The notes: a model not told the origin generated them from the sequence alone. 64,000 nt of DNA from Liquidambar formosana (GCA_039720395.1 CM077831.1:30047695-30111694), one strand, 5' to 3'; positions 1 through 12,879 are shown, numbered from the stretch's first letter. Translations and numbers: made by a program.

Positions 1-1667
1 TCAAAACGTTTTTGATATATGTGGAACCTGTCTTTAGCAGGCAGGAGAGACCATTGGTGTGAATTATATGGGAATGGATGAAACTGATCAGGGAGTTCAA
101 TTTCAATATTTGCCTTCTTTCTCTGTTTCATGGTCTTCTACATTAATTCTGTGTGAATGGGTTCTTTAATTACTTGTTATATCATGTACACTATCTGGTT
201 TTCAAACTAAAGTATCTGAAAAATGAAATCTTACTATTTCTTTATTTGAGAAGATTATTCTGACTCTCAACAGTTCTGCACTTCTGCATAATGGATTTTA
301 TTAATCATAATGTAAGAAAATAGTAATTTTCCGTGAATTTTATTTTTAAATCATGGAATATGAAATCAAGTTCTACTTTGCAAGTAATTGATCCTGGCAC
401 GTCCAAAGGTTTTTTTTCTTTTTAGTTTACTCCCAGGAAATAAAATAAGTTTTTTTGTTATTTTTATGAACTTACCCATCTATGCAAGTTGGTGAACCTT
501 CAAGCTTTTGAGTACTTCCGTTTAAAAGCTGTCAGTCATTCATATACAATCCATGTGAAAGTTTCACAACCAAATGAACTAAATGTTGGCTTTATACTAT
601 ATAAGATTCAATTTGTTGATATATTCACATTTCCACTTTTCTCTTTGGTTTAAAAATGTTATCTTCCAACGTAGAACGGTTTTTATGTTCCTAATTTTTG
701 TAACAGGTAAGAAAAAGAAAAAAAATGGCAAAGCTTCGAGAGGAGATAGCCGTACAAAAGGCCAAGGAAACTGAACTGAACAAAACAATTCATATAACAG
801 GTTTTTTCCCCACCCTTAAATCTGGGTAGTTATGAATCTAAGTTCTATCGGCTTCAAGAGCAGTAAGTTTATTCAGTTTAGCTTTTTGTTCTTCTTGTAG
901 AGGAAACAATGCGAGCAAAACAAATGCTGGCAACTATGTCTCATGAGATAAGATCTCCTCTGTCTGGGGTTGTTAGCATGGCTGAGATTCTTTCCACCAC
1001 AACACTCGATAGGGAGCAACAACTGTTGGATGTCATGCTATCTTCAGGAGATTTGGTCCTTCAACTTATTAATGACATCCTTGACCTTTCCAAGGTCGAG
1101 TCAGGTTCGAAATTCATCCCTTTACTAATGGATTTCTAGTTCTGCTTTTGTTTGTTTGAACTCTGCTTCTTCATCCTTGCCACTTAATTTCAGTTTTTGA
1201 TTGTGATGTTGGTAATAAAATCATTTCAATATCAGTCTAATTGGAATTTCCTTGTTCTCCTTGCGTTTGACCATGATCATCATTAAAAGTATTCATACTG
1301 GTTTTCCCCTCTTTTTCTTTTTTAGTAGTCATGAAGTTGGAAGCTACAAAATTCAGGCCTAGAGAGGTGGTAAAGCATGTACTCCAGACTGCTGCAGCAT
1401 CATTACAAAAAATATTGACATTGGAAGGACATGTAGCAGATGATGTTCCTATTGAGGTGAGACCTTTAGTATGTATTTTGACCAGACTATGCATTGAAAT
1501 TTATATGTTTTGGACATAGTTTAGCTGCACCTGGCATGCAGCATTCCTCATGATTTATTCCTTCTTCTTTTACATATTATGGAGTATTTTTGGTATTTAA
1601 GTCCTATCATTAGTTGTGAAATGTAGGTTAGTACTTGTATATTATGCAAGAAGATATCATAAACTAA

Positions 1668-1963
1668 TGACCCAGTGGTCTAATGGCATGGGGTTCAACG
1701 CTTCAAGACTTCTCTATTGGATAGGTAATTATTTTTGCTTGAAGTGGCCTCTCAAGACTTGAACCTGAGCTTTAAAGCCTGAGATTGTAATAGTAGCATT
1801 AGACAAGGTTCTTTAGCCAATCTTCTCTTAGCCATGTTGGTTGAGGTGTTAGAGACTTAGAGTATTTCTCAAACATCTTAGTATCTAGTATTGGCATTTG
1901 GCACCCTCTAAGTGAACCAACTAAGACCCAAAAAAAAAAAAAAAAAAAAAAAAGAAAAAAAAT
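1668..1963 (+). mobile_element. Possible tRNA-derived SINE in AHK5 intron, copy 1
   Basis: CCCAGTGGTCTAATGGCATG resembles an A box; CAAGACTTGAACCTGAG resembles a B box about 80 bp later. The element runs into a 24-A tail at 1929. The copy 2 version (from 30131) has lost the B-box segment and its 3' half is tandemly duplicated. Confidence 0.5.
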
Positions 1964-2719
1964 TCCTTATGGTATGTATTGGCCAAAATTCAAGTTTATG
2001 TTAGGGTGGCCCAAACTCGGCCCGCACCTCAATTGACACGGGACGATTGAGTTAAGCTTAAGAAAATTTAAATTTTATTTTTACTCTCACTTATTTTAAT
2101 TTTTCAAGGTTTTTAAAAGAATTTTAAAAGTTTTTATGAAGTTAAATAATTAAAGATTTTATAAATTAATTTAAAATAAAATCTAAAAGGGAGGGGGGGA
2201 ATAGCTGCCCACAATGTATTAATTGCCTTGGGTCGAGCTTGGTTAGGATAGATGTACCTTGGGCTGAGCTCACAGAGAGGTTCAGTTGATAGTCCTACAA
2301 GTCACGAGGAAAGGGTTAGGGTTTGAACGTCGCCATCGCCCAAACCGTAACCCTACGTCGGCATTGAGAGGAGGAGGAGGGGTTTTGATCATCATCCATT
2401 GTTTGCCGAAACCCTAAACCCTACGAGCAACTTTTTTCCTTTCAAAATTGTTTAAAACCCTAATGAGTTTTTATTCCAGTCTCTTCAGTTTTTCATTTTT
2501 GATACGACACTGTTGAGTACTGCTACTTGCACATGTAAGATGTAATTCTCCCTGTTAACCTTTTGAGTGTTCCATTTGACTTCTGTGAGTTCTCCATATT
2601 TTTAACATTATGGTTCGATTTCAGGTCATTGGCGATATCTTAAGGATTCGACCAATTCTCACTAACTTGATCAGGTACTGATTTTTCCTTTGAGGATTCC
2701 ATAGATTATGTCAGATATA

Positions 2720-2753
<34 letters not shown>

Positions 2754-2872
2754 GCAGCTAGGCTTTTATACTGTGACCTTTGATGCATCCTTGTATGAAA
2801 AAATCATATGTATTTTCACATATATAATATAACTATATTTGAGCCACATCTGCGTTTTTTTTAAATTATATT

Positions 2873-3486
2873 TTTTTATGAAGTAAAATTTTATTAGAAA
2901 CGGTTGGTGGAGGCAGGGCGGAGCCAGGATTTATCTCCAAGGGGGGCACTGTGCTATGATTAAGTGGGAACTGGGAACTAAAAGCCCTAGAAAGCAATTT
3001 TTTTTTAAAAAATTACTTTTTAGATATCCATTTTTCAATTGTATACCAAAAAAAAGATTTTTTGTCAACTTATACAAGTTGACTGTAAATATACTTTAAA
3101 ATGACTACTATCTTCCTCTTTTTGGCATTATGTTTAGAATAGTCATGAATAGTAATATCTCTCCCAAAAAAAAAAAAAAAAAATTGGTTCAGCCAGGGGG
3201 GCACGTGCCCCCCAAGGCCCCCCTGGCTCCACCCCTGGGTGGAGGTGCACCAATTTCTTCTTCTTCACTCCAGTCTATGATGGTGAAGTGTGCAAAACTA
3301 TCTACCTGGAGGTTACTGCAAGCAAACCATAGGGATTTTGCTAGAGGGCATGAGAAGAAACAAATGCTCAGTTCTCTTCATCCCTGGCATAGATTGGGCA
3401 ATAAGGATCATCTGAGAAAAATAATGAAAAGGAAATTTTTTATGATGTTGATGGCACTCGGGTATGATAATGGCCTACCATCATGA
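2873..3486 (-). mobile_element. L1-type LINE relic in AHK5 intron, copy 1
   Basis: Minus strand from about 3480 encodes fragments like those at 37841-37650 (copy 2), with EHLFLFSCPVAKFLWFACSN, a zf-RVT-like motif seen after plant LINE reverse transcriptases, and ends with TTCTAATAAAATTTTACTTC, a common LINE tail. The hAT MITE 2914-3237 interrupts it. Confidence 0.55.
2914..3237. mobile_element. hAT-type MITE, copy 1 only
   Basis: Flanked by an exact 8-bp duplication GGTGGAGG (2906-2913, 3238-3245). Termini CAGGGCGGAGCCAGG and the inverse of CCTGGCTCCACCCCTG form the TIR. Copy 2 has the empty site at about 37667-37676. It inserted into an L1 relic in an AHK5 intron. A palindromic GGGGGGCACGTGCCCCCC lies near its right end. 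Confidence 0.88.
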
Positions 3487-4904
3487 AAGATGATTTTATT
3501 TATTTATTTATTTATTTTTTTAAATGGGTAACTGATTTTAGCAATAATGGTGAAACACATGATATTATGGACTATCATATATGAAATGTACATCCAAGAC
3601 TGTTTAAGCATATAGGCAATTAGGCATCCAGCAGGGTATCAGTCTGTGACGTAGGTATTTCGATAAGTACAGTCCAAAATTTTCTGACCTGTTGCATTTA
3701 AATTACATGCATGAATGCGTATTCAATAATCTTTAAATTAAGTCTTTAAGATTTTTTTTTATATAAAATGTAGAATGGAGATAAAACTCATGAGAAAGGA
3801 TCAGTTCCCAAAATCTTTTCCTTCTTTGGACTGATCACTTATAAATCAGGATTATGCAACCAGCTGCTAAATGATTATCTAACAGATGTCAGGAACAGAT
3901 TGAACTAGTGTATTTTATAATGATTTCAACAGATTCAAAAATATTGAAGTATATAGATGGTTATTAAATATCATCTGTGAATCAACACTTACCTTTTTTT
4001 ATTTTTATTTTTATGAATGCATCAACATTTAATATGTGATCCAATGAAACAAATACAGATATTGTCTCATCTGAAATTGATGATGTGACAAGTACAATTA
4101 TTGGTTGCAACTAAAATAATTATATGCATTATGCTTAATAATGCTTATTAAATTTGTTGCATCTTTTTCATGCATTCATTAGGTTTCTACTCTTTGCAGC
4201 AATGTGATCAAGTTTACCCATGAAGGGAAGGTTGGGATTAAACTTTATGTGGTACCAGAACCATCTGTTGGTGACGGAGAACGATGTCATCAACAGTTAA
4301 CTGCAGATCAGCCCACAGTTTCAGAAAATATACAGAAAGATGAAAAATGCCTATCAACATCTCAAACTAGCTGTGACAAAAACGGTTTTCATGGTCAGAG
4401 ACATGGGGAAGGTCCTTATCAAAATCATAGGCTTAGTGATGAACCGAGAACTCCAGTTAAGAGTGGATCCTCAATGGATGGAGATCAAATGGAGCATCCT
4501 CACCCAGTTGAAACAACAGTGTGGATACGCTTGTGATGTATATGACACAGGAATTGGAATACCGGGTATGTTTTAAATGCCGATCTCCTTCTTGAATCAA
4601 TATTTTTGAAACGTTGAATGTAGGGTTTTATTGCATCCTTTTACAGTCTTTCTTTTGCTCGAGCTGTTTATTACATATCTGAGTTGATTTCTGGTACATA
4701 CTCCTGAAAGTTTTCATTATCATGTGACAGAGAATGCTTTACCTACTCTCTTTAAGAAATACATGTAAGTCAGTGCAGATCATGCTCGAAAGTATGGTGG
4801 GACAGGACTAGGCCTTGCAATCTGCAAACAACTGGTGAACTCCTTTAGCTGTCAATTATGTTTCCTTCTTGTTCAAATTTTGCCTTCCATTCATTATCTA
4901 TCAG

Positions 4905-4944
4905 GAAATTTTTTTTTTTTTTTTTTGATAAGGATCAGGAAATT
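4905..4944 (-). mobile_element. Micro-insertion of a LINE tail with target duplication
   Basis: ATCAGGAAAT flanks a T18 run plus GATAAGG (minus: CCTTATC then poly A). Copy 2 (about 39366) has one AGGAAAT and no insert. Confidence 0.6.
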
Positions 4945-7900
4945 CTATGAAGTGGATATAGAAAAACATTCTTGCTTTATCTATGCTTACCACTTGCTAC
5001 AGGTTATATATATATGTACATTTGTATAGATATATATGTACATTTGTGTAGATAAACATGCATTCTTATCATTGAATCTTGTTGTGAGATCCTTCATTAA
5101 AGGTCAGGAGTGTTAGCTAAGGTTTCTTCTTGAGATAGAAGTTTTATGCTGTGAAAAACTGCAACTTGAAAGTTTTATGCATTGAGTGTTGTTAACTTAT
5201 GCACAAGAAACCCACAAAAAATTAAAAGTTACTGGATATGCAAAATTTACTATCATAATACTGTCAATTAGAAGTCAAAAGGACATGTAAGTGGTACTAA
5301 ACCTTTCCTCTTAACCTTTCCTCTAAGTTTCATGGGCCACATAATCCAAGGTCAACTGATTGCAGATACGTAGTGCTGACTACACTACTTTTCTGTAATC
5401 GCCCCACTTCCTATGAGGTGAATGAAGTACCTATTTTTATCTCACTGGTAGTGGAAAGTTTCATAGAAAATTTACAAATTTTGCTAGTAATTTGTCATTT
5501 TTCCAAACTGATATCATCAATAACTTTGTCAATATCTTTATGTTTTGGACCCTTGATATCTTCATTAATATCGATATTTTATTCATTGAGTCCATGTAAG
5601 TTGGCATTCTAGCTTATGCATTAATTGGAGAAATTTAGTCCTTCATATAGGGCAAATAATTTATCTTGTTTGAGGTTCTAGGATTTCATAGCCCCTTTTG
5701 AATCTGTTACTCCTGTCAAGCGATAAAAAAATGTTTATGTTATATGGATCATTGTTTATGTTATATGTTTCATTTTCCTTTTTGCAACTTTAATTTAGAA
5801 ATTATCAGATATACTGTGATATTCTTAATGACATTTATGTTTTATAGTACACACACTCCTTAACATCTGTATGCATTTGGAACAGGTTGAGCTAATGGGG
5901 GGTCGTCTCACTGTGTCTAGCCGAGTGCACTACGGGTCCACATCTATGTTTGTACTACCTTACAAGGTTTCAAATACATATGATAATTCAGACGATCCTG
6001 ATGAGCTCTCTGATATGGTTGATCATGATGCCGCAGCTGATGCTAACATTGATGATATAATTTTTCCAATTCCAACCACTCACTCTGGGTTCTTTGTTCT
6101 CTTCTGGTGGATCTAGCAGACCCCAGAAACTATCTCATCATGGGATTGGGTATACTGGATTACATAAACTCAATGGGTTCTCAGAGAATTCCTATTCATT
6201 CCCTACTAATAATGTCACATCAAAAGGGATGGCTGCACTTGAGGATGCCTGCTCAGTGGTTGATGCTGCAGAGACATTATCTGAACCTGAAAGTTCTTTA
6301 AGGCACAGCCCAGATCTTGACAAAAATGCTGTAGGTAGAGGCAAATTGTGCCAAGATGATGCAAATGTTCAATTACAGGAATCTTATATGGATTCCATTG
6401 ATCACTCACAGGCAAGCAAAGAAGTGGGTTATATGACAAAGACAACTGAGACTCAAGAAACATGTCAGAGGCAGGAAAAATCCGACATAAATTCCCAGTG
6501 CATCTCTAGCAGCAGTCCTGAAGTTCCCAAATCAACATCGAAACCTAAGATCCTTCTTGTAGAAGATAACAAGATTAATGTAATGGTGACACAGTCAATG
6601 ATGAAGCAGTTAGGCCGTAACATAGATGTTGTATATGATGGAGTTGAAGCTGTGCGTGCAGTTCAGTGCCATGTTTATGATCTCATTCTAATGGTAATTT
6701 TCTACAATCCTGAAAGTTTTGTTTTATGGTGGTTGCTTTTTACTGACTTGCTAAGCATTCCTTTCTGAGAACACACACAGATACGCACAATCTGGATCAG
6801 CATCGTGTTTAAGCTCCCCAAAGGGAGTTTTCAGAGTAAGAACAAATAGTTCAGGGAATATGAAATTTAGTTTTAACATATAAGAGTAATATTTTATTGT
6901 GAACTGTGACTATGTGGAGGATTCTTGCATGCCAGTAATGGATGGCTTGAAAGCTACAAGACTGATTCGTTCTTTTGAGGAAACTGGCAATTGGGATGCT
7001 GCAGTGTAGGCTGGAATTGAGCAACCCGTGCCTTCTTCAGATACATTACCCAGTGGCCAGGCTTCAATGGCATCTACAAAGCGGGTCCACATCATTGCAG
7101 TAAGTACTTTTAACTCTTAATGCCCCTCAGAAATTGGTACTATATAACTTTAATTAATGCAAGAATTCCCTCTTCTTGGCTGTTACATTTTTTTTTAGCA
7201 TGTTTATAACTATTATAAACCTACACAAGTGGGTTTGTTTGTACTTTATACAGCACTAGTTAAGTCAGGTTAGAACCGTTGTAAAATGCTTTCTTCATTG
7301 CGTCTTCCTTAACAATTGGTGTTCAGCTCTTGGAAGCCCCTATTGTTGGGCCCTCCTATGATGATTTTCTAGTTTAAACAATAAGCCAATACGGTGATTA
7401 ATGATTAGTCCTTTCTGAATTAACCCAAAAAAAAGTCCTTTCTGACTGTCCAAAATGTTTCTATAAATCAGAAACCTAAATCTGAGTATGCTAGTTTTCT
7501 GCTCAAAATTAGTACTTAATATAACCTATTGGTTTCTTAGGATTTCTGGCAAATGCATCCGAAGATGTTTTATGGTTTCTGGTTTGACAAACAGTTTAGT
7601 TTTTATCAGTGATTGTTTCTTCTTGTCAATCTTCATTGCATATAAGTTTGGGCAGTAGTTTTAATTCACTGATTTGTTATTGTATGCATTTACATTGGCC
7701 TAGAGTAGATGTAATAGTAAATAGATAATATATGTTTAATTTAAAATTTTAAAATTTTATATATAATTATAGGTACATATCCACTAACAAAATTAGTTGG
7801 TAAAAATGCGGATGGCAGCAAATGCATTGGCAGAGAGTGCAGATGAGTGTTTTGCAAACGGAATGGACTCATTTGTGTCAAAGCCTGTTAATCTTAAAAA

Positions 7901-8149
7901 ATTGAAACAGTGTCTTGAACAATTTTTACCATGACATCTCCTGTAAATTGTGAATGTGTATAAAAGTGACTGCATGTTAGGCAAGTTTTGTAATCAATGT
8001 ATCATGTTCTTCTCAGCCATTAGCATCTCCTATTAATTGTATCAATCACTGTCTTTTTTTCGTGTCCTGGGAAAATGCAGGTATGAAAAGTCAAGTGGAT
8101 GTCTTTGAGAGTATAAAGTATTCTTATTGTATTCTCATCGATATTTTTT

Positions 8150-8640
8150 GCAATTATCAACAAACCTTTTATATTAATAGGAAGAATATGATACAACAAA
8201 AATGCCCAAGAATAGAGAAGACCCCAAGCTAAAAAGCAACGGTAGCAAATATAACAACCCCAGCTAGAAAATTCAAAACTGGAATGACTAGAATACCAAC
8301 ATAAATAGACCCCAAACGTAAATGAGATGCAGGCAATAGAACTTAGACAAAGGCAACCCTAGAACAAGGCATAAACAAGAAAACACTAAGAACTCCAACA
8401 AAGTTCAGCAAAAAACATGAAGCAGATCATGGGAAAAGGACAGAAAAACCTGGAATGAGAGCAACTGCAGCAGCTGTAGCAAAGAAGAAAAAAGCCAGCA
8501 AAACCAAACCCAATCCTTTACAGCCAAGGGTGAGGAGAACAGCAAGAGAGGAATTCCCTGATCAGTTGAAGCACAAGTGGGAGATAACTTAACGCCCCAT
8601 TCTTGATTTCCTCGTTGATTCACACTCTCTTCCTAGATTT
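8150..8640 (-). mobile_element. LINE 3'-end relic between AHK5 and GLR-A, copy 1
   Basis: Minus strand ends TTAATATAAAAGGTTTGTTG after TTGTATCATATTCTTCC, a pattern common at plant L1 3' ends. No RT domain is left. The remaining intergenic DNA 7935-8150 is AHK5 3' flank. Confidence 0.4.
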
Positions 8641-8884
8641 ACTCATAGGAAGGTTTTCTCAATCATCCTTGCTTTTCCTTTTGGTATGCATTTCTTTGCA
8701 ATCTAGAAACTTAGGCTTCTGATATTGGTTTTTTTTTCCTGCTATTAATCTGATATCGGTTATTGAGGAAGAAAGGAAAGGGAAACAGATTCTGTCACCA
8801 TCTCTAGCTTTGTTACTTCTATTGGAAGAGGGCTTCAATTACATTGAACAAAAAGTGATCCTCCAACATCAAACAACAGAAAAA

Positions 8885-9085
8885 CATAGATTATATTAAC
8901 ATGGGATGGAAATGATACAATGATTGCAAGAGAAAGAAACATCCCCCAACATCAAACAACAGCAACCCATTGACTACAAACAACCCAAAGCAAAGAAACG
9001 GGAGCAAAACAAAAAAGCTAGGAAAGCACAGACACGCAACATTACACAAATCAGACCAAGAGCAGGTCAAAACACCCAAAATTCT
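8885..9085 (-). mobile_element. Possible LINE tail in GLR-A 3' flank (copy 1; twin 43985-44195)
   Basis: Minus strand reads TTGTATCATTTCCATCCCAT then TTAATATAATCTATG, resembling the tail at 8150. It starts within ~15 bp of the GLR-A stop, so it may form the 3' UTR and polyadenylation region. Confidence 0.3.
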
Positions 9086-9099
9086 AACCCAAATCAATA

Positions 9100-12000
9100 C
9101 TAATTGTTTGCATGCGCTATCTGAGGAGATATTGGACTCTCTTCATCTGAGCCAGTAAGCACAATAGCTAATTCCCTTTCTTGAGGTGTTTGCATGTTTG
9201 GGCTTAGATGGCCATGTTCGGCAGAAAGTGTACCTTGTTCTCCTGGAAAAACAAAGTTGCAATATGTTTGATTTGAAGAGCTTGATGGAGTTGGAGGACA
9301 ATTAGTATTTGGTAAGGATTCAACTGCATCCATACGACCCAAACCATCGATAGCACTTCTGTCTTGCGACTCACTTTTCTTGAAAGTGTGGGATCTAAGG
9401 TCTTTTTTGTCGAAGTGCTTCGCTATCACTGTGACTTTACTTCGTAAAGAAGCCTCGGGATCAAAGTGCATCAAGATATGCCTGTGTTCGTAAGGAACGT
9501 AGCAATAAATATGATGAGAGCTAAAAATGAAGCAATTGCAGCAATGAGGAATAGGCCCCAAAAGTTATCGAGACTGAGACTATCTCTGTTGGAAGAAATT
9601 GTGGGGTTGGTGTCTACACAACTGGTTTGGTCCCCGAGCCATGCTTTCTCAATTTTTACCATTTTATCACTCTGCGTCACACTTAAGATTGCCCTTGAAA
9701 CATCAGGTACTAGAGGGGAACCCATTGGGAAGGCCTGAAATTATCGAATACATATATAAGAATCCTTCACTCAAAAAAGAAAAAAAAAAGATTAAAGCAA
9801 TATATATATAAGAATCCTTGTAGAAAAGTTATGCACAAGAGAGAGAGAGGGAACATACAAAACCAAATCCATCAGTCTTATACGTCGGTCCAACCATGGT
9901 ATATTTGGAGCAATATTTTGAAAGAAAAAGCCTAATGTAAGGGATTTCGTCAAAAGCAGCAGCAATACCACCATTTGCACTGCCTTTCGATAAAGCTTCA
10001 TCATATTCTTGTGGAGATTTATACATCCTAAGCTTGGATTCGTCAAAATTCATTTGCATCAAAAGTCCCTGAACAAAAGATCCCTGTTGGTAGCCCACGT
10101 ACTCCCCACGCCTAATGAGCTCATTTACATCTGTGAATGTCGGTCGGAGATTTTGAACTGTTAACATGGAAGTTAAGCTGGCTGTGTAACTTTGAGTCAG
10201 AATGAGCACCACAAAAATCCATATGATCACCACGAACCTAGCCAAGTTACTCACCACTCTCTCTCCTGTGAGCACATATAGTAGAAAAAGATTATTAAGT
10301 ATATGAATTCCAATGACTTTTGAAAGGGAGGGGCTATTGCCACACGTAAAATACTCTAAGCCCCCTTTACTTTACATTTTTTAAGGTTTTATGAAAAATT
10401 TAAAAGGTTTATATGAAAATTAGCCGTTTTTTCTACTAGAAAATATTATTCTGAACAACTTTGTTGAAGAAAGTTTTTCCAAAATCTATCATTTTAGTGG
10501 ACTTTTTGGCCATTTACAATCTCTATTTCATTTTTCATGAAAAATGGCCAAAAAAGTATACTTAAATAACAGATTTTGAAAAAAATTTCTTCAATAAAGT
10601 TGTCTAGAATGATGTTTTTTAATAAACTACAGGATTAGTTTTTGTAGAAACTTTTTATATTTTTCATAAAACCTTAAAAAATGTAAACTAAATGAGGGGC
10701 TTAAAGGATTTTATATGGTGACAATAGCCTACCCCTTTTAAAATATAACTTAATTAAGAAATATCTTGAAATTTACTTGCATGGGCATGTTATAGTGGAA
10801 AAGTTATGGACTTTCGGTGCAGTCAAGGTTACATGCATGTTGGGGTAAACCATACAAGAATCATCTTTTTCCAAATCGCCATGGAAATTTCATACCTTGG
10901 CTTCCATGGAAGATTCTTGACTTAGAAACTTTGCTAGAAAGAGTTCAATTAAGATTGCTAAAAAATTTTCATCACTACTTTGAATATTAATTAAAGAGGT
11001 GGAGTGGAAATTACTATGTGCAAAAACCATGGTTGAAAATGAGCACCAAAAGATTGTGCCGACTTGATGTGAAAGAGGACCCCTAAAATCTTCATTTATT
11101 CGGTGTTCGAGGAGCCAAATTACAAATCCTATGAAGACAAAGAAACAACCGCTTGTCACCCAGAGGTCCCAAGTCAAAGGCTTCAAGAAAACCCATGCAT
11201 TCTTCCTGTTGTCGTCTTTGATTGGCACAATCATTGATATGCCAGATTCAGTGTATGGTAGTGTAAAATCCACATAAAAGGACCTGTTTTCTCTAATTGT
11301 TGTATCTCCCACCACAACGTCATAGTTCTGTTCATAATAAACAAAAAAATCAAATAAAATAAAAGAAATGATCCATTGTTTTAGTGTAAAAAAAAATAAT
11401 ACAGAACTTCAGATTCCATGAGAAAATCAATACATTTTTTTTTCTCATCACCAAATGTGCCTAAGAGTATATGGGCCTGAGATTTACCTGTAAGGGTTTT
11501 CGTGTCACCAAAAAGATTGTATATGATCAAAAAATTTGAACTAACCTGGAGATGAACTTGATAAATCAAATCATCGTAAGTGCCAGGCGTGCCATTAGGC
11601 ATCGCGAAGGGAATGAAGTCATAAGGAACAGCATACGGTAATTTGCCCATCACAGCTTTGAATATGTCTATGCAGTACCCTGTTACATTCGTAGTGTTAG
11701 TGCTAGGATCTCTCACATTTACGAATTCAAAAAAACCTTCCTTCACTGGAACTCCTATTTTCAACTTCTTCCCATTTGTCGGAATGACCCAACCCCTAGG
11801 AACAGATGTTGTTTCACCTGGCCATATAATAGGTCCGAGATTGGCCTTGGAAGTAGAGTAGACGCTTGTGTTGGAGAAATTCAATTTTCTTACGATTCCA
11901 TAGTTTGGTGTCCAAAATCCAATCTCTCTCCCGCCGCCCTTACCATTTACGTTTACTATCTGTAATGCTGATAATTGTAGTTGCCCATCAACGAGACGAA

Positions 12001-12879
12001 AATCTCTAGTAAGGCCTTCAAATGCAGTATTTGATAATGCTTGCCGTAATTTTGGACCAATTTGAGAGACTCCAAATGTTGCAAGATCTGTTGAATTCTC
12101 AGATAGGTTGGTTTTCTGGAAACCAAAGCTTGTAGCACCAACTTCCTCAACTGCCATGGCTAGTGCCAAAGCAGCATCATAAGCCCAAAGTCCAAAAATG
12201 CTCAATTTGGCATCGAGAATGGTTGGGTTGTCTTGTTGGAATTTCCTTCCCCATCGGATGCTAAAATCTTCAAGCTCTTTTGTTTTTGGAATGTAATTCT
12301 TTACACCCACTACCCCTTGCATTGAATCAATGATGGAAGGATCCATCGAACTCAAGAGATTACCTATCCCACTAGTTACGATCCAAACATAGCCTTCACT
12401 CATCATTCCAACCTCTTTTGCTTTTAGAAAAAGGCGAGAGCCGAGCGGGGGAAACATATGCACAATGAAAACTCTAGTTTGCATTGTCATCAACTTGTAA
12501 ACCTCTTGTCCAATTTGATCATCGGTGGCAGATGGAGGAATGACACTCCGGTAGGGGACACGGGTGTCAATCTCTTGCAACGCATCAATTAGAAAAGGAA
12601 TCAAACCTTCTCCATACTCGTTGTCCACGTAGATGGGCACGACCTCTCTCCATCCAAAGGCTTTAAGAATTGCACTTACGGCTTTTACTTGGGACGAGTC
12701 ATTTTGGGCGGCTCGTATAAAATATGGATTCCGAATTGGAGAAAGAGCAGGGCTGGTTGCAGAAAATGATATAATGGGCACCTGAGCTTTGTATCCGAGA
12801 TCATTTATAAAGCCAGCCTGCGTCGAGAATTCTGGTCCAATGATGGCTGCCACTTCTACATTTTTTATTAAGTCCAGAG
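9100..12879 (-). pseudogene. Glutamate receptor-like gene GLR-A, exons 2-5, copy 1 (C-terminal frameshift)
   Basis: Plant GLRs are ligand-gated cation channels built like animal ionotropic glutamate receptors. Exons on the minus strand: 12879-11546, 11327-11015, 10265-9859, 9734-9100 (TAG). Phases fit: 1334, 313 and 407 nt, then the last exon. Seen: periplasmic-binding-like domain (ALDLIKNVEVAAIIGPE onward), ligand-binding S1 (VPRGWVIPTNGKKLKIGVP; GYCIDIF), M1 WVTSGCFFVFIGFVIWLLEH, pore TIFWCSFSTMVFAH, M3 with SYTASLTSMLTVQ, S2, and M4 FWGLFLIAAIASFLALIIF. Defect: one base fewer than copy 2 near 9492-9493, just after M4, which shifts the cytoplasmic tail. The nearest type-A first exon (21436) is itself truncated. 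Intron 3 holds a Mutator-like MITE (10326-10734). The gene converges on AHK5 (stop at 7934). It could still make a channel lacking its normal tail if a usable exon 1 is spliced in; I call it a probable pseudogene. Confidence 0.85.
10326..10734. mobile_element. Mutator-like MITE in GLR-A intron 3, copy 1 only
   Basis: Termini GGGAGGGGCTATTGCCAC and inverse GGGTAGGCTATTGTCAC. Flanks CTTTTGAAA and CTTTTAAAA are a 9-bp target duplication with one change. Copy 2 reads straight through (CTTTTGAAATATAAC at about 45453). The interior is largely self-complementary. Confidence 0.85.

Larger units (their letters stand above)
41..7934 (+). pseudogene. AHK5: AHK5-type cytosolic hybrid histidine kinase, C-terminal part, copy 1 (disrupted)
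   Basis: Family role: AHK5/HK5 is a non-membrane hybrid histidine kinase acting in stress, ROS and hormone responses; His autophosphorylation is followed by transfer to a receiver Asp. Exons read from codon phase: 41-91, 707-800, 901-1104, 1326-1456, 2625-2674, 4200-4565, 4731-4834, 5886-6693, 6920-7099, 7812-7934 (TGA). Seen: end of the sensor region and a coiled-coil KLREEIAVQKAKE, H-box MSHEIRSPL (His codon 942-944), N-box VIKFTHEG, G-boxes DTGIGIP and [13 protein letters not shown], receiver ILLVEDNKIN, phospho-Asp at the start of exon 6920, and conserved SKPV Lys. Defects: donor after 91 is GG; Q-to-P in RIRPILTN; 1-bp insertion at 4531-4532; stop TAA 4766-4768; 8-bp deletion near 6061; stop TAG 7007-7009; last acceptor is GG (7810-7811) where copy 2 has AG. 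Upstream exons lie before the window. Family assignment is from memory of AHK5; the defects are read directly. Confidence 0.88.
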
